A stretch of DNA of 64,000 nt from Paludibacter sp. (GCA_024710005.1 JANJVQ010000015.1:1-64000); one strand, 5' to 3'; positions 9,870 through 18,532 are shown, counted from the first letter of the stretch. Numbers and translations are program-made. The notes: generated by a model not told the origin, from the sequence alone.

Positions 9870-11627
9870 CTAAACAAATCTCTCTACATACTTAGTATGT
9901 AACAAATGATGCGACAACTCACCCAAGGGTTTTTTCAAAAAATAATCGTATAAGTACAACACTTCCGGGTTTTGATGCGACTTCCGGATGATCTTGTGGG
10001 CATCTTCCGCATAAATTGCTTCAGCCCGTTTTTTCCTGATTTCAGCGGTCGTGGGAATAGGTTGGCCGCCACCGCCTAAGCAACCACCCGGACAAGTCAT
10101 CACTTCGATAAAGGTATAAGGAGAAGTCCCGTTTTCAATTTGTTCAAGTAAAATACGGGCATTCTTCAGGGTATGAGCAACCGCAACCTTTACATCATTG
10201 CCATTGATATTGATTGTTGCTTCGCGGATGCCCTGCATGCCCCGTACGGCCGTCAGGTTAATATCGGAAAGCGGTTCACCGGTAAGCACTTCGTAGGCCG
10301 TACGCAAAGCAGCTTCCATCACCCCGCCGGTGGCACCGAAAATGACTGCGGCACCGGTTGAACTGCCCAGCGGATTGTCGAAATCTTCTTCAGGCAAAGC
10401 TTTGAAATCGATGCCTGCTTCTTTTAACATACGCGACAGTTCACGGGTTGTCAGCACATAATCCACATCAAAGAAACGATCGTTAGCCGACAACTTCTTT
10501 TTTTTCTTCCAGTATTCAAAAGCGCCATCCATCTCAGGCCGTTGCGCTTCGTATTTTTTAGCAGTACAGGGCATAACAGAAACCACCACGATATCCCGCG
10601 GGTCGATGCCTTCCTGTTCGGCATAATAAGTCTTGGCAATAGCGCCAAACATTTGCTGGGGCGATTTGCAGGTCGATAAATGCGCCAGCGACTTGGGGAA
10701 GAAATGTTCGATAAATTTAATCCATCCCGGTGAGCAGGAAGTTATCATCGGCAAGGTTCCTTTATGCTGTATGCGGTGAATCAGTTCATTACCTTCTTCC
10801 ATGATGGTGAGGTCGGCAGCAAAATCGGTATCAAAAACTTTCGAGAAACCCAGTCGACGGAGGCCGGCGACCATTTTTCCGGTCACCAGACTACCATAAG
10901 GCATGCCCATCGCTTCGCCGATACCCACACGGATGGCAGGAGCTGTCTGTACCAACACCACTTTCTTCGGGTCGTGTATGACTTTCCACACGTCGTTAAC
11001 CGCATCTTTTTCGGTGATGGCGCCGGTCGGGCAGACCAGGGCACACTGTCCGCAATTGGTACAGGCCACGAGTCCGAGCCCCATATCCATAAAGGTTGAA
11101 ATCCGGGTTTTCTGTCCCCTGCCCGCGAAATCAATGGCTTTCACGGTCTGAATTTCACTACAGGCCGCCACGCAGCGACCGCATAAAATACATTTTTCCG
11201 GGTCACGTACCAGCGATAGAGAGCTGAAGTCCTTAGGGATTGCCTGCTTCCTCGTCCGCGGAAACCTCCTTTCCGTGATTCCGAAATCATAACAAACCTG
11301 CTGCAATTCGCAGTGCAGGTTGCGTTCGCAAGTCTGACAATCGAGCGGATGATTGGCCAGCAACAACTCCACGTTCATCTTCCGCGCCTGCATGATGCGC
11401 TGGTTATTAGTTGTAATTTCCATACCATCGGTCGCCTTCGTGATGCACGAACGCAAGAGGGATTTCGCTCCTTTCACCTCTACCACACACACGCCGCAGG
11501 AAGCATTACTCGATACGTCCTTCAGATAACACAGCGACGGAATGCTAATCCCCGCGAACCGGCAGGCTTCCAGGATGGTAACCCCATCAGGAACAAGGTA
11601 TTGTTGGTTGTCAATTGTGATTTTCAT
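9870..11627 (-). CDS. [FeFe] hydrogenase catalytic subunit (HydA/HndD type)
   Basis: 585 residues, cytoplasmic. The N-terminus has a [2Fe-2S] domain (1-75), a His/Cys cluster HPLDCQTCERNLHC (near 92-105) and two [4Fe-4S] sites, CILCGRCVAAC and CTNCGQCALVC. The H-cluster domain carries TSCSPGW, MPCTAKK and MTCPGGCLGGGGQP. The last 50 residues are the small-subunit-like segment fused as in HndD. The first motif has Ser where the classical enzyme has a second Cys (TSCCP). The gene is the last of three in an operon with NuoF- and NuoE-like genes, indicating an NAD(P)-linked, possibly bifurcating, enzyme. The maturases HydEFG are not in the window. Confidence 0.93.
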   Translation of the reverse strand: MKITIDNQQYLVPDGVTILEACRFAGISIPSLCYLKDVSSNASCGVCVVEVKGAKSLLRSCITKATDGMEITTNNQRIMQARKMNVELLLANHPLDCQTCERNLHCELQQVCYDFGITERRFPRTRKQAIPKDFSSLSLVRDPEKCILCGRCVAACSEIQTVKAIDFAGRGQKTRISTFMDMGLGLVACTNCGQCALVCPTGAITEKDAVNDVWKVIHDPKKVVLVQTAPAIRVGIGEAMGMPYGSLVTGKMVAGLRRLGFSKVFDTDFAADLTIMEEGNELIHRIQHKGTLPMITSCSPGWIKFIEHFFPKSLAHLSTCKSPQQMFGAIAKTYYAEQEGIDPRDIVVVSVMPCTAKKYEAQRPEMDGAFEYWKKKKKLSANDRFFDVDYVLTTRELSRMLKEAGIDFKALPEEDFDNPLGSSTGAAVIFGATGGVMEAALRTAYEVLTGEPLSDINLTAVRGMQGIREATININGNDVKVAVAHTLKNARILLEQIENGTSPYTFIEVMTCPGGCLGGGGQPIPTTAEIRKKRAEAIYAEDAHKIIRKSHQNPEVLYLYDYFLKKPLGELSHHLLHTKYVERFV

Positions 11628-11652
11628 ATGTCTATTGATTTACTATTTATTA

Positions 11653-11719
11653 GATTCCTCACTTCGCTCGTAATGACAAATTAACACCTGTCATTGTGAG
11701 GAGCAAAGCGACGAAACAA
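11653..11719. repeat. Inverted pair of TGTCATTG(C/T)GAGGAGC-type repeats
   Basis: The left arm at 11653-11678 (CCTCACTTCGCTCGTAATGACA) is reverse-complementary to the start of the right arm at 11690-11719 (TGTCATTGTGAGGAGCAAAGCGACGA), so the pair can form a hairpin. It sits in the 118-bp gap between the two large hydrogenase genes. Related single copies occur at 30354-30381 and 56626-56658. Confidence 0.75.
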
Positions 11720-11745
11720 CCCCCTCTTAAATTGCACCTCGCTGT

Positions 11746-14700
11746 TTATAATTTTACATCACACCGCAAACACCGTCCCACTTCATTACGGGCTTGTTCG
11801 CCTGTATAGCCACAATCCACTTCGTGGAAATTGCCGATTCTATCACGTACTGCCAGTTTGTAGGACACATTCTTAGCTGCTTTTTTAGGATTGGCGGGCA
11901 CCACATTGCGGTAGGTAAACTTCCGGAACAAAAGATGGAAACGTTTCTCCTGCATCAGTTCCGCATCGATGGCTTCGGCAGCTTTGCGCGCCATCCCCAT
12001 GGCCTCGGCAGCCGTCGAAGGTCCCGTTACCGCATCACCTCCGGCATACACCTTCTTACGCGATGTCTGCTGGGTGAAATGATTGATGACAATCCGGCCA
12101 CCCGACAAGGTATTGATTCCATTTTCCTTCAGTTGATCATCCTCTACCTGCTCGCCAATCGCCAATATCACCGAATCACAGGGAATTTCATCGAACTTAC
12201 CGGTAGGAACCGGTTTCCTTCTACCTGAAGTATCTAATCCACCACAAGTCATCAGTTCGATTTTCAGTCCGCGCACCCGGTTCTTATCATCTGTCAACAC
12301 GGCTGAGGGGGCCGACATGAAATGGAAATTAATCTTTTCCGCTTCCGACTCTTTGATTTCAGCGTGATTGGCAGGCATATCACATTTCTCCCGGCGATAG
12401 ACAATGGTAACCTCCTTACCGAGCCGCCACAAACTGCGGGCAGCATCGATGGCCACATTGCCGGCCCCGATGATTACCACTTGCTGTCCCAACGCCGGTT
12501 GTTTGTCGACCGCCAGCATCTTCAGCACCTCTGTTCCCGCGAATACCCCTTTCGCATCCTCCCCGGGGATATGCAAACCCGATTCTTTCCAGGCGCCGAT
12601 GGCTAAATAAACCGCATCGTGCTGATTTTCTAAGGTATCTAAGGTAATATCCTTTCCGAGTTGGGTATTGAAAACGAATTTCACTCCCAGCTTTTTAATC
12701 AGTTGCACTTCCTTTTGCAGCACCGCATGCGGTAGCCGGTACTGAGGAATACCATAACGAAGCACCCCACCCGCTTCGGAGAAAGCATCGTAAACAGTGA
12801 CCGCGTGACCCAGCCGCACTAAGTAAAATGCAGCCGTCAGTCCAGCCGGACCCGCACCCACGATGGCAATTCGTTTTCCCGTATCAGGCAACTTTTCTTT
12901 GATTAACTTCTGATAAATCTCATGCTCTTTCCCCAACTGGTACATGGTATCGGCTAAGTAACGATGCACTTCACCCTGCGAAACCGGTTCGTCGAGCATT
13001 TCCCGGCGACAGCGCATCTGGCAGTGGAAGTGACAAATACGACCAATTGTTCCCGGCAACGGATTATCCCGCAGGGTCAGCTCAAAAGCATCTTCAATGC
13101 GGTCTTCTTTTATTAATTCGATATAACCCGGGATATTCATGTGCAGCGGACAGGAATTTTCGCACAAAGCCATGAACAGATTTTCGCAAACGCCGGCATA
13201 ACAGCGTTTTTCCTGGATGTGTTCTTCGTACTCATGCCTGAAATATCGCAAGGTCGTCAGGATTGGATTGGGAGCTGTTTGTCCCAGTCCACAAATTGCC
13301 GTATCCTTGATGGTCTGACTCAACATCTCCAACATGGAAAGGTCGGCCATGGTACCCTGACCGCGCGTTATTCTTGTGAGAATAGCCAGCGCCTGCGAAA
13401 GTCCTTCCCGGCAAGGCGTACATTTCCCACAGGATTCCGCGGCATTGAATTCCAGGAAATAACGGGCGACATCCACCATGCAGTTGTCCTGGTCCATGAC
13501 CACCATACCGCCCGAGCCCATAATAGCGCCCAATGCAGCCAGCGACTCATAATCGACCGGTGTTTTAAAATGTTCCAGCGGGATGCAACCGCCCGACGGG
13601 CCACCCGTTTGCACTGCTTTCACCCTCTTATTCGTACCCGTTCCTTCTCCGATTTCGAAGATGAACTGTTCGAGGGTAGAACCTAAGGGCAATTCCACCA
13701 AACCGGTGTTTTTAATTTTACCCACAAGCGAAAACACCTTGGTGCCCGGACTCTTCTCCGTTCCTGTTTGCCGGAACCACGCGCTTCCTTTTTCGATGAT
13801 AACCGGGATGTTGCACCAGGTCTCCACGTTGTTGATGTTGGTGGGACAGCCATACAAACCTTTGGCAGCAGGATAAGGAGGACGTGGCATTGGACGTCCG
13901 GCTTTTCCTTCGATAGAAGCAATCAGGGCAGTTTTTTCTCCACAAACAAACGCACCGGCGCCTTCCACGATATCAAACTTAAAGCTGAAACCCGAGTCGA
14001 GAATGTTATTCCCCATCAATCCCATCGCTTCCGCCTGTTTGGCTGCCATTTCAAAACGTTTCACCGCCAACGGATATTCGGCGCGCACATAGGCGATTCC
14101 CTCATCAGCTCCCATGGCAAAAGCGCCTATCATCATGCCTTCTAAAATCGAATGCGGATCGCTTTCAATTTCATTGCGGTTCATGTATGCTCCCGGGTCA
14201 CCTTCATCGGCATTGCAAATGAGGTATTTCTTAGGCGCTTCGTTGTGTCTCATCATGTCCCATTTCTTCCCGGTCGGATAACCGGCGCCTCCCCTTCCCC
14301 GCATGCCGGCATCGAGCACTTCATCAATAACCGCCTGCGGATTATCAGCAGCAAGCACCTTAGCCAATGCCTGATAACCACCCACTGCGAGATAATCTTC
14401 TATGGATTCAGGATTGATGAAGCCGGCGTTGCGAAGAACGATTTTCTTTTGTCCCTTAAAAAAAGGCAATTCGTACCAGAGCAGGTATTTTTCATATCCT
14501 TTGCCATATTCAATATGGGTCGTCAGGTGATCCCAGTTTTCAATCCGGCATAATATATTTTTCGTGTAGATTTTGCCCGAAACAGCTCCGTTTAAGATTT
14601 TCAGTACTTCTTTTTCAGTCACCCGGCTATAAACCAGCAAAGGTTTTCCAGGCTGATACAAACTAACCAAAGGTTCTTCGGCACAAAAACCAAAGCAACC

Positions 14701-14889
14701 GGTTGGTTTAACCAGACAATCCAGCTTGTTTTCGCGGATGCTGTTGTCGATGATCCTGTACAACACATCAGCGCCATTCCCGATACCACAGGTTCCCATC
14801 CCCACCATCAGCATGGGTTTATCGGGAAGTATATTTTTAACATACGAACGACTCAGCTGTTCGAATGATTGCAGCATACTCTTTTTCAT
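11746..14889 (-). CDS. NuoF/HndC-like NADH-binding subunit fused to a GltD-like NAD(P)H oxidoreductase
   Basis: 1047 residues. Residues 1-115 form a thioredoxin-like domain with Cys near 34 and PTGCFGFC. Residues 120-560 are NuoF: GRGGAGYPTGKKW, ICNADEGDPGAYMNRNEIE (FMN/NADH) and the cluster ESCGKCTPCREG. From about 570 it is GltD-like, with a Cys-rich helical part (CENSCPLHMNIPGY, CHFHCQMRC), FAD site IAIVGAGPAGLTAA, NADP site VVIIGAGNVAIDAAR and GGDAVTGPSTAAEAMGMAR, ending RCLRC. HndC proteins normally end in a ferredoxin domain, so this fusion may add an NADPH site. The ATG overlaps the upstream stop (ATGA). Confidence 0.9.
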   Translation of the reverse strand: MKKSMLQSFEQLSRSYVKNILPDKPMLMVGMGTCGIGNGADVLYRIIDNSIRENKLDCLVKPTGCFGFCAEEPLVSLYQPGKPLLVYSRVTEKEVLKILNGAVSGKIYTKNILCRIENWDHLTTHIEYGKGYEKYLLWYELPFFKGQKKIVLRNAGFINPESIEDYLAVGGYQALAKVLAADNPQAVIDEVLDAGMRGRGGAGYPTGKKWDMMRHNEAPKKYLICNADEGDPGAYMNRNEIESDPHSILEGMMIGAFAMGADEGIAYVRAEYPLAVKRFEMAAKQAEAMGLMGNNILDSGFSFKFDIVEGAGAFVCGEKTALIASIEGKAGRPMPRPPYPAAKGLYGCPTNINNVETWCNIPVIIEKGSAWFRQTGTEKSPGTKVFSLVGKIKNTGLVELPLGSTLEQFIFEIGEGTGTNKRVKAVQTGGPSGGCIPLEHFKTPVDYESLAALGAIMGSGGMVVMDQDNCMVDVARYFLEFNAAESCGKCTPCREGLSQALAILTRITRGQGTMADLSMLEMLSQTIKDTAICGLGQTAPNPILTTLRYFRHEYEEHIQEKRCYAGVCENLFMALCENSCPLHMNIPGYIELIKEDRIEDAFELTLRDNPLPGTIGRICHFHCQMRCRREMLDEPVSQGEVHRYLADTMYQLGKEHEIYQKLIKEKLPDTGKRIAIVGAGPAGLTAAFYLVRLGHAVTVYDAFSEAGGVLRYGIPQYRLPHAVLQKEVQLIKKLGVKFVFNTQLGKDITLDTLENQHDAVYLAIGAWKESGLHIPGEDAKGVFAGTEVLKMLAVDKQPALGQQVVIIGAGNVAIDAARSLWRLGKEVTIVYRREKCDMPANHAEIKESEAEKINFHFMSAPSAVLTDDKNRVRGLKIELMTCGGLDTSGRRKPVPTGKFDEIPCDSVILAIGEQVEDDQLKENGINTLSGGRIVINHFTQQTSRKKVYAGGDAVTGPSTAAEAMGMARKAAEAIDAELMQEKRFHLLFRKFTYRNVVPANPKKAAKNVSYKLAVRDRIGNFHEVDCGYTGEQARNEVGRCLRCDVKL

Positions 14890-15395
14890 GACGATTTCAC
14901 TTTTTTCAGGATTTTAATCAGCTTCTGCGCGTTGACATTACTATGAATGACCCCATCGACCGCGATGACCGGCGCCTGGGCGCACTGACCAAAACAGGCA
15001 ACCGTCTTGATTGTGAACTCATTGTCAGGTGTCGTGTAACCTTGTTCCATCTCGTCCGGTTCGCATCCGAAACCCAGGATGTGCCCGACACTGTTGAGCA
15101 ATTCCCGCGAACCCTTGGTATGACAAGCCGTTCCGCGACACACCACGATGTTATGCCTTCCCTGGGGCTTTAAATTGAAAAAGGAGTAGAATGTCGCGAC
15201 GCTGTACACCTGCGTCATGGGGACGCTCAGTTTGCGGGACACCTGTACCAGCGTTTCCACTGGCAGGAATTTGAGCGGATTGGCTTCCTGAACTGCTTCC
15301 AGTGTCGACAACAACATGCCGGGTCTGTCTCTGTACTTGTCAACAATCTGATCGAGAACAGGTTCAGCAACCACATAAGGACTAACAGCTTCCAT
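14886..15395 (-). CDS. NuoE/HndA-like [2Fe-2S] subunit of the hydrogenase
   Basis: 169 residues, the family length. A helical N-terminus precedes a thioredoxin-like fold with the four cluster ligands CRGTAC (near 96-101) and CFGQC (near 141-145). It passes electrons between the NADH-binding subunit and the catalytic subunit. It is first in the operon, and its TGA overlaps the next ATG by four bases, so translation is coupled. The ATG at 15395 (MEAVSPYVV) fits the family. Confidence 0.92.
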   Translation of the reverse strand: MEAVSPYVVAEPVLDQIVDKYRDRPGMLLSTLEAVQEANPLKFLPVETLVQVSRKLSVPMTQVYSVATFYSFFNLKPQGRHNIVVCRGTACHTKGSRELLNSVGHILGFGCEPDEMEQGYTTPDNEFTIKTVACFGQCAQAPVIAVDGVIHSNVNAQKLIKILKKVKSS

Positions 15396-15492
15396 ATACT
15401 TGTAGATTTAAGGTTCGTAATCTAAAGCAATTGTCCGGTTTTCTGAACAAACAATCTTATATTATCTCTATTTTTATTCAGAAATTTCCTTA

Positions 15493-15500
15493 CAAATATA
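15493..15500 (-). promoter_or_regulatory. -7 box for the hydrogenase operon
   Basis: TATATTTG on the minus strand, about 98 bp upstream of the NuoE-like ATG. A TTTG element at 15517-15520 gives a spacer of only 16 bp, shorter than usual. No Crp/Fnr-like palindrome was seen near it. Confidence 0.45.
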
Positions 15501-15587
15501 GAGAATTAAAAACATACAAATACGATTTTTAACATTTAATTGATGAATTTTTTCTGTAATGAAGATAAAAGGCAAAGTGAGGTATTC

Positions 15588-15725
15588 GAATCGTTCGAAT
15601 AGAGGTATTTGAATCGTTCGAATAGAGATATTTGAATCGTTCGAATAGAGATATTAGAACCGTTCGAATAGAAGTATTAGAATCGCTCGAATAGAGGTAT
15701 TAGAATCGCTCGAATAGAGCATTGT
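15588..15725. repeat. Tandem repeat, six units of 23 bp
   Basis: Units start at 15588, 15611, 15634, 15657, 15680 and 15703, with consensus GAATCGTTCGAATAGAGGTA plus TTT or TTA. The later units carry CGCTCG instead of CGTTCG, and a partial unit precedes the first. Each unit contains the small palindrome TTCGAA or its variant. No reading frame of known type crosses it. A scrambled set of the same words lies at 15884-15990. Confidence 0.9.
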
Positions 15726-15735
15726 AGAATCTCAA

Positions 15736-15865
15736 GTTCGGCGTAGCCTCCGGGCTACGACGTACTAAAAGAAAGTCTCCAGACTTTCTGATAATCAACA
15801 TCTACTTACATTTACCAGCCAGAGGCCGGTTTCTTACACGACGTAGTCTAGAGACTACGCCGAAC
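15736..15865. repeat. Palindromic element with 28-bp imperfect inverted ends
   Basis: The left end (15736-15763, GTTCGGCGTAGCCTCCGGGC then TACGACGT) and right end (15838-15865, ending GACTACGCCGAAC) are imperfect inverted copies, and each is itself a hairpin. Between them are further small hairpins (AGAAAGTCTCCAGACTTTCT). A single-arm copy lies at 19771-19800, on the other side of the Rhs fragments. It looks like a non-coding MITE or REP-type element. Confidence 0.75.
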
Positions 15866-15881
15866 AAGAGATTTGCATCGC

Positions 15882-16205
15882 TCAATTCGAATCAATCGAA
15901 TCGTTCCACTCGAGGTAATCGAATCGTTCGGTTCGAATCAGTCGAATCGCTCCATTCGAGGTGTTCGAATCGAACGGTTCGAGTGGAGCGAATAAAATTA
16001 GGGATGCTTTTGGGAGTGTCTGAAAACAAAACAGGACTTGAGTGATGGTGTTGTTGTGACCTCCCTGGGCATCTGAGTCATATTCATCCAACCCATGCAT
16101 TTCAACAAACTCTTTTCCGCCGTATTTATACGGTTGCTCTCCCGGGTTATCGCCGCTGTTGGATTTCCAGGGCAAACCGCTGGGGTAGTATTGGGTGCGT
16201 TGCAC
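15882..16205 (-). pseudogene. Orphan Rhs core fragment fused to repeat DNA
   Basis: Residues 1-45 are almost identical to residues 167-211 of the Rhs protein at 16988-18406 (RTQYYPSGLPWKS, PYKYGGKEFVEMHGLDEYDSD). The homology then stops before the core end motif DPLAEKYY. About 25 unrelated residues follow, then a tail encoded by the TCGAAT repeats. The fragment is a duplicated piece of Rhs core DNA left by recombination, and is most unlikely to make a functional protein. It lies just downstream of the lipoprotein gene, as expected for the scar at the edge of an exchanged toxin cassette. Confidence 0.8.
15884..15990. repeat. Degenerate TCGAATCGTTC-type repeat cluster
   Basis: Irregular repeats of TCGAATCG, GTTCGA, CACTCGAG and GGTTCGA, related to the 23-bp tandem array 160 bp away but in different order and orientation. 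The minus-strand Rhs fragment at 16205 reads straight into it, so the last third of that open frame is repeat DNA rather than protein-derived sequence. Confidence 0.7.
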
Positions 16206-16238
16206 CTGAAAAACTCACTATGTTAATAACCATAAATT

Positions 16239-16964
16239 TTATCCTCCAATTTGCCAACATGCGTCCCAGTTATCGTCTAAGTTAGTGATAACATTTATGA
16301 ATGAGTTTAGATTTAGGTATAGCACATTTATTTTATCAGGATTAAAGTCGTAAATAGCCTCAAGTTTAATACTGGTTTTCTCTGACGATTCATTAATTTC
16401 AAAATACATGGATGAAATATCAGAACGCCTGATATTGGGGATGAATTTTAATGTATCATAACTCTTTGTGGGATAATTGTTGTAAAATTTGCCATTGTAC
16501 AAGGTGTCATTATTGATTGCAATTTTAAGATTACAGTTATCAGTGATGTTTTTCGATATAAATATTGTGAATGTTGTATCCTGTTCTGCTTTTGAGTTTT
16601 CTTTTACTTCAAAATCAAAATCTCTTACATTGGCAATAATTAAAGACTCAAGTCCTTTCGCAGGAATGTAAAATGACCTGTATCGGCCATTAAAGCTTAC
16701 TTCAAAGTAATAGCCTGTTGAATCGTTAGCTTTTATTTTTGTTTTTACCTCTTTACGAAAGGGAATGTCTGAAATTGATCCATATTTCATTTCATCATCA
16801 TACACCTTCTTGCCGTTAACTTTAAGACTCACATTTTTAATCGTAGTCATATCTGGAACTGAAAGATAGACAGTGATACCGTCTTTATTATCTTGACTGT
16901 GTTTAGAACAAGAAAACAAAAGAGCAACAAGTAAAAGAATGTATGTGTGTTTTTTCATTTGCAT
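16239..16964 (-). CDS. Putative lipoprotein; candidate immunity protein for the Rhs metalloprotease tip
   Basis: 241 residues. After MKKHTYI there is a hydrophobic stretch and the lipobox LLFSCSKH (Cys near 20), so the protein should be lipid-anchored. The remainder is rich in Asn, Asp, Lys and Tyr and looks beta-rich, with no known motif. It starts 24 bp after the Rhs stop on the same strand, the usual place for an immunity gene. A periplasmic or surface lipoprotein inhibitor would suit a protease toxin. M1 (16964) and M3 (16958) are both possible starts. The immunity role is inferred from position only. Confidence 0.6.
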   Translation of the reverse strand: MQMKKHTYILLLVALLFSCSKHSQDNKDGITVYLSVPDMTTIKNVSLKVNGKKVYDDEMKYGSISDIPFRKEVKTKIKANDSTGYYFEVSFNGRYRSFYIPAKGLESLIIANVRDFDFEVKENSKAEQDTTFTIFISKNITDNCNLKIAINNDTLYNGKFYNNYPTKSYDTLKFIPNIRRSDISSMYFEINESSEKTSIKLEAIYDFNPDKINVLYLNLNSFINVITNLDDNWDACWQIGG

Positions 16965-16987
16965 TTAATGTATTGTAAATAAATTAG

Positions 16988-18406
16988 TTATTTAGATAAG
17001 TATTTTATAGGATTAGTGATTAAAATACCATTACGAATAAAGAATGTTGTAGGCATTGTTTTTACCGGAGTGCGCTGGTTAGCATTATTCCTGTTTTCAA
17101 AAATGGTATTAATTTGATGACCGTTAAGTTGAGTTGCAGAGTTTGGATTAATTTCTCGATCCTGCAAATAGACAGATTGAGTCATTAAATTATCTCTTAA
17201 TCTGTCAACTCCTCTTGCATTAATGTTTGCATCATACAGCCCTCCTGTATGCCCTAATTCATGTGCGCCGGATCTTGAATTCTTCCCGGAAATGATATCC
17301 CTGGCCAAATCAGTTCCGATATTAATATTTAATCCGTATTTATCAGCATTTGCTGTCACTTTCTTATTATCTTCATTTCTCAATGATTCCTGATTTACAA
17401 CCTGAAACACATGGTCGGTCTCTTTAATATCCTCAACAGAGTTAACGACCCTTAGGTTTAAATCCATGGTTACTACCATATCGCCTTTGTTTATATTATA
17501 GATACTACTAATTTGATTGGTTAATCCTGCTGCGAGCTTATCCAAGTCAATATTTTTGTCGCTTGAATTGTTATACAACACTCCATTAACGGTAAAAGAA
17601 TAAATTGTAACTCCATTAACAACTTCTTTATTCATTATCCAATCCCTTCCATCAGGATCAAATGCATTGATTGGATTATTCGCACACCATGCATATGGAC
17701 TTATATCATAATACTTCTCCGCCAGTGGATCCATTGTCGTCGTCCGCATAATCGCCGGATAATACCACCGGTCATCGGAATCATATTCATCCAACCCATG
17801 CATCTCCACAAATTCTTTTCCGCCGTATTTATACGGTTGCGAACCCGGGTTATCGCCGCTGTTACTTTTCCATGGTAATCCGCTGGGGTAGTATTGGGTT
17901 CGTTGTACGGTTGCCGCGGGATGGGTAGTACTGCCCCATGTGTAGGAAGCACGCCATACTTCGCGGTTATTACCCAGATGGTCTTTGCGGTAGTAACTGT
18001 AAATAGGGCCGTTAGTAGTTGTGGTATTCTTAGCAAATCCCTCTGGATTGTGAACTCGGAAGATATACTTCAATTCTGCCGGCTCAAATGTTACATCCCA
18101 GTCGAAATAACGGTAAATTTGATATTCAATATTCCCGATATAGTCCATGCCATCCACCGTTACATTGTCGTTTTCGTTTACATCAAGGTTCTCGATGACC
18201 TGCCCCGGGTTCAGGGGTTGATACACGCCAGCATTCACAGTAATGTAACGGGAACTTAACTTCTGCCCGCCGGCAGCATAAGTGTGTTTGATTTGGCAGC
18301 CGTTTTTAAACTGAATCAGCTCCGGCAAATTTAGTAAATTATATTTGATTGTAACAATATCTCGGTCAAGATCTTTTATCATGTTACCATTAGCATCATA
18401 ACTCAT
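16988..18406 (-). CDS. Rhs-repeat core C-terminal fragment with a metzincin-like protease tip
   Basis: 472 residues. Residues 1-255 are Rhs/YD-repeat core (YDANGNM, YYRKDHLGNNREVW, YYPSGLPW, DPLAEKYYDISPYAWCANNPINAFDPDGRDW), ending at the normal core/tip boundary. Residues 256-472 form a variable tip with AHELGHTGGLYD at 381-392: H382, E383, H386 and D392 fit the metzincin zinc site HExxHxxGxxD, and NLM at 406-408 fits the Met-turn. A protease toxin is inferred. The gene is 5'-truncated: Rhs-coding sequence continues upstream in another frame to a stop near 18533, so it may be a displaced cassette rather than a complete secreted toxin. Confidence 0.8.
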   Translation of the reverse strand: MSYDANGNMIKDLDRDIVTIKYNLLNLPELIQFKNGCQIKHTYAAGGQKLSSRYITVNAGVYQPLNPGQVIENLDVNENDNVTVDGMDYIGNIEYQIYRYFDWDVTFEPAELKYIFRVHNPEGFAKNTTTTNGPIYSYYRKDHLGNNREVWRASYTWGSTTHPAATVQRTQYYPSGLPWKSNSGDNPGSQPYKYGGKEFVEMHGLDEYDSDDRWYYPAIMRTTTMDPLAEKYYDISPYAWCANNPINAFDPDGRDWIMNKEVVNGVTIYSFTVNGVLYNNSSDKNIDLDKLAAGLTNQISSIYNINKGDMVVTMDLNLRVVNSVEDIKETDHVFQVVNQESLRNEDNKKVTANADKYGLNINIGTDLARDIISGKNSRSGAHELGHTGGLYDANINARGVDRLRDNLMTQSVYLQDREINPNSATQLNGHQINTIFENRNNANQRTPVKTMPTTFFIRNGILITNPIKYLSK

Positions 18407-18532
18407 TTCATCGGGAGTGTTCCCTGTTTTATCCTGGTATTCTTTTACAGATACAGACCTTGTGAAGTATAAGTGTCGGTTAACTTGTTTATTTCATTGT
18501 AATCATAAACATAGAATTTGGTACGCACTTAT
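18407..18532 (-). pseudogene. Frameshifted Rhs core sequence upstream of the Rhs fragment
   Basis: On the minus strand one frame reads VRTKFYVYDYNEINKLTDTY and then TSQGLYL before TAA near 18452. The frame of the 472-residue Rhs reads KEYQDKTGNTPDE directly into its Met. Together these make a continuous YD-repeat with a +1/-1 shift near the GTAAAAG run (about 18450). An in-frame TAA at about 18533, next to the stop of the membrane-protein gene, ends the homology. So only the tip-proximal part of an Rhs protein is present. Confidence 0.7.

Noticed and set aside
13141-13686. 181-codon plus-strand frame opposite the NuoF-GltD gene
   Set aside because: Antisense shadow of conserved NuoF coding sequence, with no independent signals.
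9870-15395. Part of respiratory complex I (nuoE/nuoF)
   Set aside because: No other nuo genes nearby, and the third gene is a clear [FeFe] hydrogenase, so the NuoE/F-like proteins are hydrogenase subunits.
15588-15725. CRISPR array
   Set aside because: Direct repeats of 23 bp are contiguous, with no unique spacers, and no cas gene is present.
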